NCBI GenBank assembly: GCA_900543515.1
Contig: UQRW01000033.1
Location: 1-23,176, forward strand
Reading direction: 5' to 3'
Length of the DNA: 23,176 bases
From: an uncultured Collinsella sp.
Lineage (GTDB): Bacteria > Actinomycetota > Coriobacteriia > Coriobacteriales > Coriobacteriaceae
The translations under genes were made by a program, and so were the position numbers. The notes beneath the pieces were generated by a model. That model saw only the letters and a program-made list of their open reading frames with translations, was not told where the DNA came from and did no database searches. Of the stretch, positions 7,288 to 13,997 are shown in pieces. Each line of letters opens with the position of its first letter. Position 1 is the first letter of the stretch.

Positions 7288-8451
7288 CTAGAGGGTTTCG
7301 ATGAAGGCGGCGATGCGCGTCTCGATCTGGCCCATGTCACCGTTGCTGTAGTCGGTCTCGATCTTCATATACGGAATACCCGCACCCTCGACGGCCTCCT
7401 GCATGCGCGCGCTCTCAACGTTGAAGGTGTGGCAGGCCTGTAGCACGCTCTCTACCACGCCATCGACATGGTACTTCTCGCACATGGCCAGCGTGTTCTC
7501 CATGCGGCCGTCGTTAGGCGTCATGACCGAGCAGTTGATATCCAGGTAGCGGTCGGCGATGGCGCGCAGAATGTCGGGCGCGTCCGGGTCGATCATCATA
7601 GCCGCCGTGCGCTCACCCGAGCAGTCGTCCATGCACACGACCACGCCGCCGTTGGACTCGATGGTGCGGCCGATCTTGTTAATCACACCGCCCACCGGGC
7701 AACCGGTGATCAGAATGCGCTTGGCGTCCGCCGCAACCGGGCGCTCGCCCGCGTCGTAGGCCTCGCGCAGCTTGGCGACCTTTTGCTCCAGCTGCTGCGT
7801 ATAGGCCTCGATATCAAAGCTGAACGTACCGGCAAACATAGTGCTCATCAGGTCGATGCCGCTCATGGCCGCCGGCTGGTTGGCCTGCAGCGCAAACATC
7901 TTGAGCTGAGCCGCACGCAAGCGGTTGCGACGACGGACGGCAGCACGCAGGTCATCGTCGGTAATCGTGATGCCGTAGAAGCCCTCGAGCTCCTCCTTGA
8001 GCAGGCGGCACTCCTCGTACCAGCCTTCACGCTCGTAGGCGCGATCGCGACCCTGCGGAAGATGCAGAATGTGCGTGCGCTTGAGCTCGTTGAGTAGCTC
8101 GTACATCTTCTTCTTGCCGTCGCAGGTGGTCTCGCCGATGATCATGTCGCTAAAGTACGTAAACGGGCACTTTTGCGAATAGGCAAAACCATACGTAGAC
8201 TTGATGAGCGGGCACAGGCTTGCCGGCAGCACCTTCTCGGCCTCGGGAATCACCTCGTCGGACGTGCCGCACAGCGCCACGCTCGCAGCCCCCGCGGCAT
8301 CGATAATCTCGAGCGGCGTGTAGCTGCACAGAAAACCGACCAGGCGATTACCCGCCTGCTTATAATCCTTGACGCGAATAAACGCCGCCTTGCGTTGCTC
8401 GTTGAACTCCTCAAACGTGGACGGCAACGGCTGCTCAATATTTTCCGACAT
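7288..8451 (-). CDS. 2-hydroxyacyl-CoA dehydratase family / double-cubane-cluster anaerobic reductase, second paralogue
   Basis: The 387-residue protein belongs to the HgdB/HGD-D family, of the kind called double-cubane-cluster reductases. Cysteines are at C42 (FLCSYTP), C61 (ALCGTSDE), C80 (CPLIKS), C95 (KCPFTYFSD) and C110 (CDGKKKMYE), with further ones in TGCPVGGV and CMDDCSG in the C-terminal half. The C-terminal half is Rossmann-like and ends KIETDYSNGDMGQIETRIAAFIE. Family members reduce difficult substrates using electrons from an ATP-driven activator; the substrate here is unknown. The ATG at 8451 has AAGGAG upstream; the frame is open further upstream, but only through the structured repeat. 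It is a diverged paralogue of the adjacent gene at 8606-9889 and precedes the activator. Confidence 0.88.
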   Translation of the reverse strand: MSENIEQPLPSTFEEFNEQRKAAFIRVKDYKQAGNRLVGFLCSYTPLEIIDAAGAASVALCGTSDEVIPEAEKVLPASLCPLIKSTYGFAYSQKCPFTYFSDMIIGETTCDGKKKMYELLNELKRTHILHLPQGRDRAYEREGWYEECRLLKEELEGFYGITITDDDLRAAVRRRNRLRAAQLKMFALQANQPAAMSGIDLMSTMFAGTFSFDIEAYTQQLEQKVAKLREAYDAGERPVAADAKRILITGCPVGGVINKIGRTIESNGGVVVCMDDCSGERTAAMMIDPDAPDILRAIADRYLDINCSVMTPNDGRMENTLAMCEKYHVDGVVESVLQACHTFNVESARMQEAVEGAGIPYMKIETDYSNGDMGQIETRIAAFIETL

Positions 8452-8488
8452 ATAACTCCTTAACAAACCTTTTAACCAACCAAGGAAA

Positions 8489-8590
8489 CGGCTTTCCCAG
8501 GTGCCCGAGGTTGCCGTGAAAGAGGAGCGCCGCGTACTTTGGTATGCAAGCGATGGTTTGAACGGCAAGATCGGGTGCCTGGGGAAGCCG
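8489..8590 (+). repeat. Structured intergenic repeat, copy 2
   Basis: On the plus strand 8489-8508 pairs with 8571-8590 over 20 bp. A GG/GA internal loop follows, then TTGCCGT/ACGGCAA, and GCGTAC-TTTG-GTATGC (8532-8547). Compared with copy 1, several stem positions changed on both sides (CTCAGG/CCTGAG to CCCAGG/CCTGGG, CCGGA/TCCGG to CCCGA/TCGGG, TTGCCCC/GGGGCAA to TTGCCGT/ACGGCAA). The single-stranded stretches AAAGAGGAGCGC and GCAAGCGA are nearly unchanged. It lies between the two reductase genes. Confidence 0.8.
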
Positions 8591-8605
8591 CTGGACCGGA
8601 TAGCC

Positions 8606-9889
8606 CTAAATGGTTTCCAAGAAAGCCTCAATCCTGGTTTGCAGTTGGCCTGCATCCTCGCCGGCGTAGTCGGTCGTGATGTGCATAAACGGAATGCCGG
8701 CCTCCTCGGCGGCCTTCTCCACGGCAAACGACTCCATCTCGTAGAGCGTGCAGAACTGCAAGGCCTCGTCGACGATGCCGTCGGCATGCAGGTCCTTGGC
8801 CATCTGGACAATGTCCTTCATACGCTGGTCGTTGGGCGTAAAGACGGCGCAGTTGATCTTAAAGTAGCGCTCGGCGATGGCGTCGAGCATCTCGTCAACC
8901 GTCTCACCGGACTCATCGACCAGGTCCTTGTAGTAGCGCGAGCCCGTGCAGGACTCCTCGCCCACCACGACGCCACCGGCCTTCTCGATGAGGTTGAACA
9001 GCTTCCAGTTGGGCACGGCCATGGGCGTACCGGTGTACAGGATGCGCTTGGTCCCCTTGGGCGTCACGCCCTCGCCGGCCTCGACACGCTGCTCGCACTC
9101 AGCCGCCATATCGTTAATGGCTCCGGTCAGACGCGGCGTGTCGTCCATAAAGGCGGCCTGAACGGTCAGCAGGCTGTCGAGACCGCTGATGGGCGCAGGG
9201 TCGGCAGCGCGGGTCGCAGCGAGGCGCTGCAGGGCGCGGCGCTTCTCATTGACGGCGTGGATGGCAGCCTTCAGGCCCTCGGGCGTAATCTTGACGCCGC
9301 ACTCTTCCTCGATCTTGGCGGCGAGCTTCTTGACCTCGGCCTTCCAGGTCACGAGCGTCGACTCGTCGTGTACGTTGGGAATATCCATGACGTACATGTT
9401 CTTTTGCGTGGCAAAGAACTCGTAGGCTTTCTTCTTGCCGTCGCAGGTGTTCTCGCCCACCACCAAGTCGCTCGACTCAATGTAGGGGCAGACCTCGCCC
9501 AGCTTAAAGCCGGCAAAGCTCTTGATGAGCGGGCAGGTGTTGCGCGGCAGGTGCTCCTCGACCTTATCGGTTGCCCAATCGGCACCCGAGCACAGACCCA
9601 CGAGGATACCGTCGCAGGCGAGCACAATCTCCTCGGGCACGTAGACGCAGAAGCTGCCAACAATCTTGGTGGCCTCGCCGGCCTCCTTCTTGTCGAGCAT
9701 CTCCTTAATTCGGCCGCTGTGGATGTTGGTGGAGACAAAATCCAGGTAGGACGTGGACTTGGGGCTATTGTTCTGCGTCAGGAACATATCGCCGTACATC
9801 TGGCCCACGGCGCCCAGCAGCATGTCGTGGTCGGCAAGATTCATGCCGAGGCTCTCCCACATCGGATGGAAATCGAATTCTTCAGCCAT
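8606..9889 (-). CDS. 2-hydroxyacyl-CoA dehydratase family / double-cubane-cluster anaerobic reductase, first paralogue
   Basis: The 427-residue protein is the first gene of the reductase operon. It has about 40 more N-terminal residues than its paralogue, then the same core: C81 (SFCVYVP), C92, C100 (GLCSG), C119 (CPLIKS), C134 (VCPYIESSD) and C149 (CDGKKKAYE). Its C-terminal half ends HITTDYAGEDAGQLQTRIEAFLE. Where the paralogue has TGCPVGGV it has TGTPMAVP, so one cysteine is missing. The two may form a heterodimer like HgdAB or work as separate reductases; the sequence does not decide. The ATG at 9889 has GAGAGGGG upstream, in sequence that can pair with an upstream GGTTCCCC. A double-cubane role is inferred from the CPLIKS and CDGKKK motifs. 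Confidence 0.88.
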   Translation of the reverse strand: MAEEFDFHPMWESLGMNLADHDMLLGAVGQMYGDMFLTQNNSPKSTSYLDFVSTNIHSGRIKEMLDKKEAGEATKIVGSFCVYVPEEIVLACDGILVGLCSGADWATDKVEEHLPRNTCPLIKSFAGFKLGEVCPYIESSDLVVGENTCDGKKKAYEFFATQKNMYVMDIPNVHDESTLVTWKAEVKKLAAKIEEECGVKITPEGLKAAIHAVNEKRRALQRLAATRAADPAPISGLDSLLTVQAAFMDDTPRLTGAINDMAAECEQRVEAGEGVTPKGTKRILYTGTPMAVPNWKLFNLIEKAGGVVVGEESCTGSRYYKDLVDESGETVDEMLDAIAERYFKINCAVFTPNDQRMKDIVQMAKDLHADGIVDEALQFCTLYEMESFAVEKAAEEAGIPFMHITTDYAGEDAGQLQTRIEAFLETI

Positions 9890-9892
9890 GGT

Positions 9893-9988
9893 GGTTCCCC
9901 TCTCGAACCAAAAATGAATAGCTACGGTATTGCTGCACGGTGGGTGGCGAAAACCCAGCCGCGCCTAAACCCGGAATTTTGGGGAACC
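9893..9988 (-). promoter_or_regulatory. Structured leader with possible Shine-Dalgarno sequestration
   Basis: In the minus-strand transcript GGTTCCCC (9988-9981) is complementary to GGGGAACC (9900-9893), which contains the Shine-Dalgarno of the gene starting at 9889. Between them a strong hairpin GCGCGG-C-TGGGT / ACCCA-CCGTGC (9964-9935, 11 bp with one bulge and one G-U) can form. A competing local hairpin TGGTTC/GAACCA puts the Shine-Dalgarno in a loop. The two exclusive folds suggest translational control, but no known riboswitch class is recognised. Confidence 0.45.
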
Positions 9989-10048
9989 TGCTTTGCGGTC
10001 GATTATTTAGTTGCGCGTCGTCTCTCCCGGAGCCGTGAACATACCTGC

Positions 10049-10117
10049 TCATATGCGGCTCCGAGCCATATACAGGGCGCGCGCCGCAACGCGACGCGAA
10101 TATGTCTTCTGCGGCAT
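10049..10117 (-). CDS. Candidate 22-residue basic leader peptide
   Basis: This small ORF begins MPQKTYSRRV and ends MARSRI; six of its 22 residues are arginine. It has one of the best ribosome sites in the window: AAAAGGAGG about 8 bases before ATG 10117. A candidate promoter lies 30 bases upstream. Inverted repeats overlap it: GGGCGCGC just after the Shine-Dalgarno pairs with GCGCGCCC inside the ORF, and GCCGCA pairs with TGCGGC. It lies 159 bases before the first reductase gene. It could be a regulatory leader peptide, a small protein, or a chance ORF; nothing homologous is recognised. Confidence 0.4.
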   Translation of the reverse strand: MPQKTYSRRVAARALYMARSRI

Positions 10118-10147
10118 CAGCGCGCCCTCCTTTTCTCGTCGAAGGTA

Positions 10148-10156
10148 ACTATATCA
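10148..10156 (-). promoter_or_regulatory. Candidate extended -10 promoter of the reductase operon
   Basis: The minus strand reads TGATATAGT, an extended -10 (TGN plus TATAGT). TTCGTC stands 17 bases upstream as a weak -35. The predicted start, near 10140, leaves a short leader before the Shine-Dalgarno of the 22-codon ORF. Confidence 0.45.
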
Positions 10157-10220
10157 ACGGTTGTCGTCCAGACGAACACCGCCGACATGCGTACGACAGC
10201 GTCGAGATGTGAGCATCTCA

Positions 10221-10246
10221 CTGTCTGATAATTAATTATCAGACAG
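10221..10246. promoter_or_regulatory. Perfect 26-bp palindrome, candidate operator
   Basis: The half-site CTGTCTGATAATT is followed exactly by its reverse complement, with no spacer. An adjacent hairpin GAGATG-TGAG-CATCTC lies at 10204-10219. The palindrome is AT-rich in the centre and lies about 70 bases upstream of the candidate promoter at 10148-10156. This fits a binding site for a dimeric regulator (for example TetR-like). No regulator gene is adjacent. No T-run follows it. Confidence 0.55.
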
Positions 10247-10285
10247 ATAAGGTTTAGTCATGTAGAAATCGGCGAACGGCGAAGT

Positions 10286-10321
10286 GAAAACAAAGCGGTC
10301 GAGGACTACCTCCTCGACCGC
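10286..10321 (-). terminator. Intrinsic terminator of the mod operon
   Basis: On the minus strand GCGGTCGAGGA pairs perfectly with TCCTCGACCGC (11 bp, 5-base loop), followed by TTTGTTTTC. It starts 12 bases after the modC stop. Confidence 0.92.
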
Positions 10322-10333
10322 ATCGCCCCCGCA

Positions 10334-11404
10334 TTATCGGCAAACGAGATGAATCCTGCTTGCATCAAAATGCATGCGCAGAGTCTCACCCGCCTGCGGC
10401 AGCTCTTCCACGGGTACACTCACCTTATTCACCTTCCACTGCAAACGCGTGGGCGCATCAGCACGCGGCACGTCCAGCAGCACCAGCCGCTCAAAGCGCG
10501 AATCGCTCACACGGGCCACGTGCAAATCATAGCTGTTGCGTCCCCGCTCCGCGCGATTGTCAACATGGAAGTAGCTTGCGCGAATGCCCAGGTACGCTGC
10601 ATTATCGGGAACCTCGCGACCCACGTTAAAGGTCATGCCCCAGTCGAGGGCCTCAACTTCTTCGTCGCCGATCTTGCGCGCCCGGCTTGTGTTCTTGCAG
10701 CCCGTCAGGCGCAGTGCCGCCAGCGTCTGCGGACGGCGGACCACGTCCTCGACGGAGCCGATCTCCTCCACATGTCCGTCGTGCATCACGCAGATGCGCC
10801 CGCACAGGCGGCACGCTTCGTCGATGTCGTGGCTCACGTAGAGCACGGTGCGGTTGCATACATCGAACAGGTCGAGCATGTTCTGTTCGAGGGCGCTCTT
10901 AAGATAGGAATCGAGTGCGCTCATGGGCTCGTCGAACATAAAAATGCCCGGATGCGCCGCCACCATGCGGGCAAGCGCCACACGTTGTTGCTGCCCGCCC
11001 GAGAGTCGCGCGGGATAGCGGTCGGCAAAATCGGACAGACCGAAAATGCCCAGATAGCGCTCGGCGAGCTTTTTGCGCGCGGCGGCGTCGCCCGCATCCT
11101 TTACACCGGCGCATACGTTATCGGCCACCGTCATGTTGGGAAACAGCTGATAGTTTTGGAACAGCAGGGCGCATTTTCGCTCCTGGGGCGACAGGTTGAT
11201 GCCCGCCGCCGAGTCAAAAAAGGTCACGCCGTTGACGACGATCTTGCCCTCGTCGGGCGTCTCCACGCCGGCGATGCAGCGCAGCGTACAGCTCTTGCCG
11301 CAACCCGAGGCACCGAGCAGCGCCACACGATCCTCGCCGGCCTCAAGCTGCATGTCGAGCATAAACCCGGGATAGCGCTTTTTGATATCCAGAACGAGCG
11401 ACAT
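10334..11404 (-). CDS. modC: Molybdate ABC transporter ATP-binding protein
   Basis: The 356-residue ATPase energises molybdate (or tungstate) import. Visible motifs are Walker A GASGCGKS (31-38), Q-loop LLFQNYQLFP (about 80-89), signature LSGGQQQR (134-141), Walker B IFMFDEP (154-160) and the H-loop VSHD with H192. The C-terminal 120 residues are compatible with the regulatory (TOBE/MOP-like) domain of ModC. The start ATG at 11404 lies three bases after the modB stop, so the pair is translationally coupled. It is the last gene of modABC and is followed by a strong terminator. Molybdate rather than sulfate or another oxyanion is supported by the neighbouring ModA, MoeA and MoaB. Confidence 0.92.
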   Translation of the reverse strand: MSLVLDIKKRYPGFMLDMQLEAGEDRVALLGASGCGKSCTLRCIAGVETPDEGKIVVNGVTFFDSAAGINLSPQERKCALLFQNYQLFPNMTVADNVCAGVKDAGDAAARKKLAERYLGIFGLSDFADRYPARLSGGQQQRVALARMVAAHPGIFMFDEPMSALDSYLKSALEQNMLDLFDVCNRTVLYVSHDIDEACRLCGRICVMHDGHVEEIGSVEDVVRRPQTLAALRLTGCKNTSRARKIGDEEVEALDWGMTFNVGREVPDNAAYLGIRASYFHVDNRAERGRNSYDLHVARVSDSRFERLVLLDVPRADAPTRLQWKVNKVSVPVEELPQAGETLRMHFDASRIHLVCR

Positions 11405-11407
11405 GGC

Positions 11408-12850
11408 CTATCGACCTCCCTGCAAAGCGGCATCATCGCGCATGAGCTCGGCCAGCGCCTCGCGATCGATACGCAAGGCATCGCCGCCCGCCGGGTCGAG
11501 CGAATCGCCCTGTCCGGCAAGATCTTTGATCCGCTTGCGCTCCGCACGGGAAAGGCCCCGCTCGCGATACTTTTGCGAATGCGCCGTGTACATGTTGATG
11601 AATAGGATGACCAGGAAACTGAACGCAATCACAACGGCGACCCAAAAGAGGGCCACCGAGGTGTTGCCGCCCATCCACTCAAAGTAAATCGCAATGGGGA
11701 TGGTCTGCGTAATGCCGGCGTAGTTGCCCGCAAAGAACAGCGTGCAGCCAAACTCTCCCATCGCGCGGGCAAAGGCGAGGACCGTACCAGCGGCAATAGA
11801 AGGCCACCCAAGCGGCATCATAAGCTTGGCAAAGATGCGACGCTCGGACCATCCCAGGGTACGCGCGGCGTCAAGCATCTGCGTGTCGAGGCTCTCAAAG
11901 GCGCCGAGCGCCGTACGGTAGACCAGGGGGAACGATACCACCACGGCAGAGATCACCGCCGCCGGCCACGTAAAGACAATCGAGACGCCGTGCGCAATCA
12001 GCCACTGGCCCACCCCGGTCGAGCGACCAAACAGCATAAGCAGCAAAAAGCCGCAGACCGTGGGCGGCAACACCATGGGGATGGTAAAGACCGAGTCGAG
12101 CAGGCCCTTGATGCGACTCGAGGTACCCATAGTCTTCCACGCGGCGAACAGGCCCAGCGCAAGGGAGATCACCAGGGCAAGGCCGCTCGTTTTAATGGAC
12201 ACCCAAAACGGGCGATAGTCGATGTCGCCCAAAAAGGAGACCAGAGAGGTCAAGGGCCCTTGCTCATCCCGCAACATGACAGACGACGCCTCTACCATTT
12301 GAGCGCTATCAAGCCAACGCGCGCCGCCCTTGGCATCACCCGAGGCTGATGCAATCACCACATAGCGGTCCCCATCCGCACCGCGCTCGTCAAAGCCATA
12401 GGTATACCCACCGGCATCAAACGTTGTTTCCGCCGTGACATACCAAGGAAGATTCACGTCCCCTAGCTGCGCACCTCCCATGCAGTTTGCGCTGTCGAGC
12501 TTACAGACGAGGGCCTTGAGACCCGATACGCACTCGTTATCCTGCGGATCCAACCCATACTTCTCGACCGCCTTGGGCGATATCCACACCACAACGCGAT
12601 CGGCAGCAGGCGCCACTACAAGGTCCACGTCCTCGTCAACGGGAAACCGGTAGCCCTCAGGCTGGCCCTCCATGGCACGAGCGGTCCCCTTGGCCAACCG
12701 CTCAAAACCCTCGATCCCATAGGAAAGCCCATGAGCGGTCGCAGCAACCTGGGACCCATCCTCAGCGTCCCCAGCAAACGCAAATCCCGGCACCCAGCAA
12801 AGCGCGAAGATCAAAGCACAGGCGACAAGCATGCGAAATCTATTAAGCAC
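11408..12850 (-). CDS. modB: Molybdate ABC transporter permease with extra N-terminal extracytoplasmic domain
   Basis: A normal ModB is about 220-230 residues; this one is 480. Residues 1-26 form a signal peptide or first membrane span (VACALIFALCWVPGFAFA). About 27-213 form a soluble domain with three cysteines (C107, C116, C123) that I do not recognise. From about 216 the ModB permease follows: membrane spans, then an EAA-type loop DAARTLGWSERRIFAKLMMP, AFARAMGEFGCTLFFAGN and a last span. A charged cytoplasmic tail of about 45 residues ends the protein. The start is GTG at 12850 with GGAG six bases upstream; ATG at 12832 is an alternative that would shorten the signal. It lies 68 bases after modA and couples to modC. 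The added domain may shape substrate delivery or sensing; this is inference. Confidence 0.88.
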   Translation of the reverse strand: MLNRFRMLVACALIFALCWVPGFAFAGDAEDGSQVAATAHGLSYGIEGFERLAKGTARAMEGQPEGYRFPVDEDVDLVVAPAADRVVVWISPKAVEKYGLDPQDNECVSGLKALVCKLDSANCMGGAQLGDVNLPWYVTAETTFDAGGYTYGFDERGADGDRYVVIASASGDAKGGARWLDSAQMVEASSVMLRDEQGPLTSLVSFLGDIDYRPFWVSIKTSGLALVISLALGLFAAWKTMGTSSRIKGLLDSVFTIPMVLPPTVCGFLLLMLFGRSTGVGQWLIAHGVSIVFTWPAAVISAVVVSFPLVYRTALGAFESLDTQMLDAARTLGWSERRIFAKLMMPLGWPSIAAGTVLAFARAMGEFGCTLFFAGNYAGITQTIPIAIYFEWMGGNTSVALFWVAVVIAFSFLVILFINMYTAHSQKYRERGLSRAERKRIKDLAGQGDSLDPAGGDALRIDREALAELMRDDAALQGGR

Positions 12851-12918
12851 GAAAAGCTCCAAGCGAATACAAGGACGGAGTGAAACACAAAACGATGGAA
12901 TTATCGCGCCAAGCCGCA

Positions 12919-13794
12919 CTACGCGGAAAGCTCAAAGCCGTACTTAGCCCAAATCTTCTGAGCCTTCTTGTTGGACAGGCAAAAGTCGATAAACGCCTTG
13001 GCCTCGTCGGCGTGCTCGGAGCCATCGGCGACAGCACCCGGGTACACGATGGGCTTGTGCGAATCCTCAGGACACACGAAGGCCTCCTCGATGCCGTCGT
13101 AGCGGAAGATATCGGAGCTGTAGACAAAACCCGCCACGCAGTCGCCTGTAGAGACGTAAGACGCAGCGGTGCCGACCTTGTCGGCCAGGGCTACCTTGTC
13201 GGCGAGCTCGGGCGCGTACTCGCCGTCGTCGCCCTCGGTACCGGTATAGAGGCCCACGGAAGCCAGCGCCTGGTTGGCGTACTTGCCGGCGGGGACGGTC
13301 TTGGCGTCGCCGATGGCAATCTTACCGTCCAGATTCGCGACGTCGGCGATGGCCTCGACCTTAGTATCGGAGCCCTCGGCGCGAATGATCACGAGGTCGT
13401 TGACGAACATGTCCTCACGCGTGTCGGCATCGACGAGCTCGGCGGCTTCGGCGTCGTCCATGGTGCCCTTGGAGGCCGTGATGAGCACGTCGACGGCGGC
13501 ACCGGCGCGCATCTGCTCGACAAGGTCGCCAGACGCCTTAAACTGCGTGTCGGCAAACGTGGTGCCGGTCTGCTCGGTGTAGAGCTCCTGAACCTCGGGC
13601 AGAGCTTTCTCGAGCGAGTTAGCGGCAAAGACCTGCAGCTCGACAGCCTTCTTCTTAGAGGAAGACTTGACGGAGCCGGCATCGGAACCAGCGGGCTCGG
13701 ACGTCTTGTTGCCCGAGCAGCCGGCAAGGCCAAGGCCGGCGGCAGCGGCAGCAGAAAGCGAGACAAAACCGCGGCGTGAAACCATATCGAACAT
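12919..13794 (-). CDS. modA: Molybdate ABC transporter substrate-binding lipoprotein
   Basis: The 291-residue protein begins with a combined signal: twin-arginine SRRGFVS, a run of alanines, then the lipobox LAGC, so it is probably a Tat-exported lipoprotein anchored outside the membrane. A Ser/Lys-rich linker precedes the binding domain, which starts ELQVFAANSLEKALPEVQELY and contains FKASGDLVEQMRAGAAVDVLITAS and the hinge region KIAIGDAKTVPAGKYANQAL, all typical of ModA. It captures molybdate for ModBC. The ATG at 13794 has AAAGGG six bases upstream; a TTG two codons earlier is less likely. It is first in modABC, downstream of a promoter region with a palindrome. Confidence 0.93.
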   Translation of the reverse strand: MFDMVSRRGFVSLSAAAAAGLGLAGCSGNKTSEPAGSDAGSVKSSSKKKAVELQVFAANSLEKALPEVQELYTEQTGTTFADTQFKASGDLVEQMRAGAAVDVLITASKGTMDDAEAAELVDADTREDMFVNDLVIIRAEGSDTKVEAIADVANLDGKIAIGDAKTVPAGKYANQALASVGLYTGTEGDDGEYAPELADKVALADKVGTAASYVSTGDCVAGFVYSSDIFRYDGIEEAFVCPEDSHKPIVYPGAVADGSEHADEAKAFIDFCLSNKKAQKIWAKYGFELSA

Positions 13795-13854
13795 ATTCAA
13801 CCCTTTCGAACGCTATGCCCGGGCACCCCGCCGCAGGCTTTAATCTGTTACTAG

Positions 13855-13860
13855 ATTATA
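13855..13860 (-). promoter_or_regulatory. -10 element of the modABC promoter
   Basis: A perfect TATAAT on the minus strand lies about 60 bases before the modA start. The -35 region is poor (no TTGACA-like hexamer at 16-18 bases), which fits a promoter that needs an activator. Confidence 0.6.
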
Positions 13861-13889
13861 CTTCCGCGCGAATAATGATAATGAGAAAT

Positions 13890-13907
13890 TATTCTCGCTA
13901 GAGAATA
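13890..13907. promoter_or_regulatory. Candidate operator of the mod operon
   Basis: TATTCTC and GAGAATA form a perfect 7-bp inverted repeat around GCTA, centred about 41 bases upstream of the TATAAT. The position overlaps or flanks the -35, as expected for a regulator such as a ModE-like protein, although the sequence is not the E. coli ModE box. Confidence 0.45.
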
Positions 13908-13945
13908 TAGTTTCGAGTTGCCGTGCACCTCGGCGTCGCTTCGGC

Positions 13946-13984
13946 GGAAAACAAAGGCGGAGCAGCCGTTCAGGTCGCCCCGCC
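13946..13984 (-). terminator. Intrinsic terminator after moaB
   Basis: On the minus strand GGCGGGGC pairs with GCTCCGCC (8 bp including one G-U) and is followed by TTTGTTTTCC. It separates the moeA-moaB unit from the mod promoter. Confidence 0.75.
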
Positions 13985-13997
13985 GCAGGTAAACCGC

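Noticed and set aside
8452..8811. Upstream extension of the second reductase gene to 8811
   Set aside because: The extra residues run through the structured repeat and into the tail of the preceding gene in another frame. ATG 8451 has a good AAGGAG and fits the family start.
8501..10228. 575-residue plus-strand open frame opposite the first reductase gene
   Set aside because: It is the mirror frame of a GC-rich gene with strong family motifs on the minus strand. Its translation (many L, H, G, A, R; no domain) has no ribosome site or recognisable motif, and it runs through a structured repeat.
9890..10333. Molybdenum cofactor (Moco) RNA
   Set aside because: The region is downstream of modC and upstream of reductase genes, and the hairpins present do not follow the multi-stem Moco RNA layout I know. 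The leader is therefore reported as an unknown structure.
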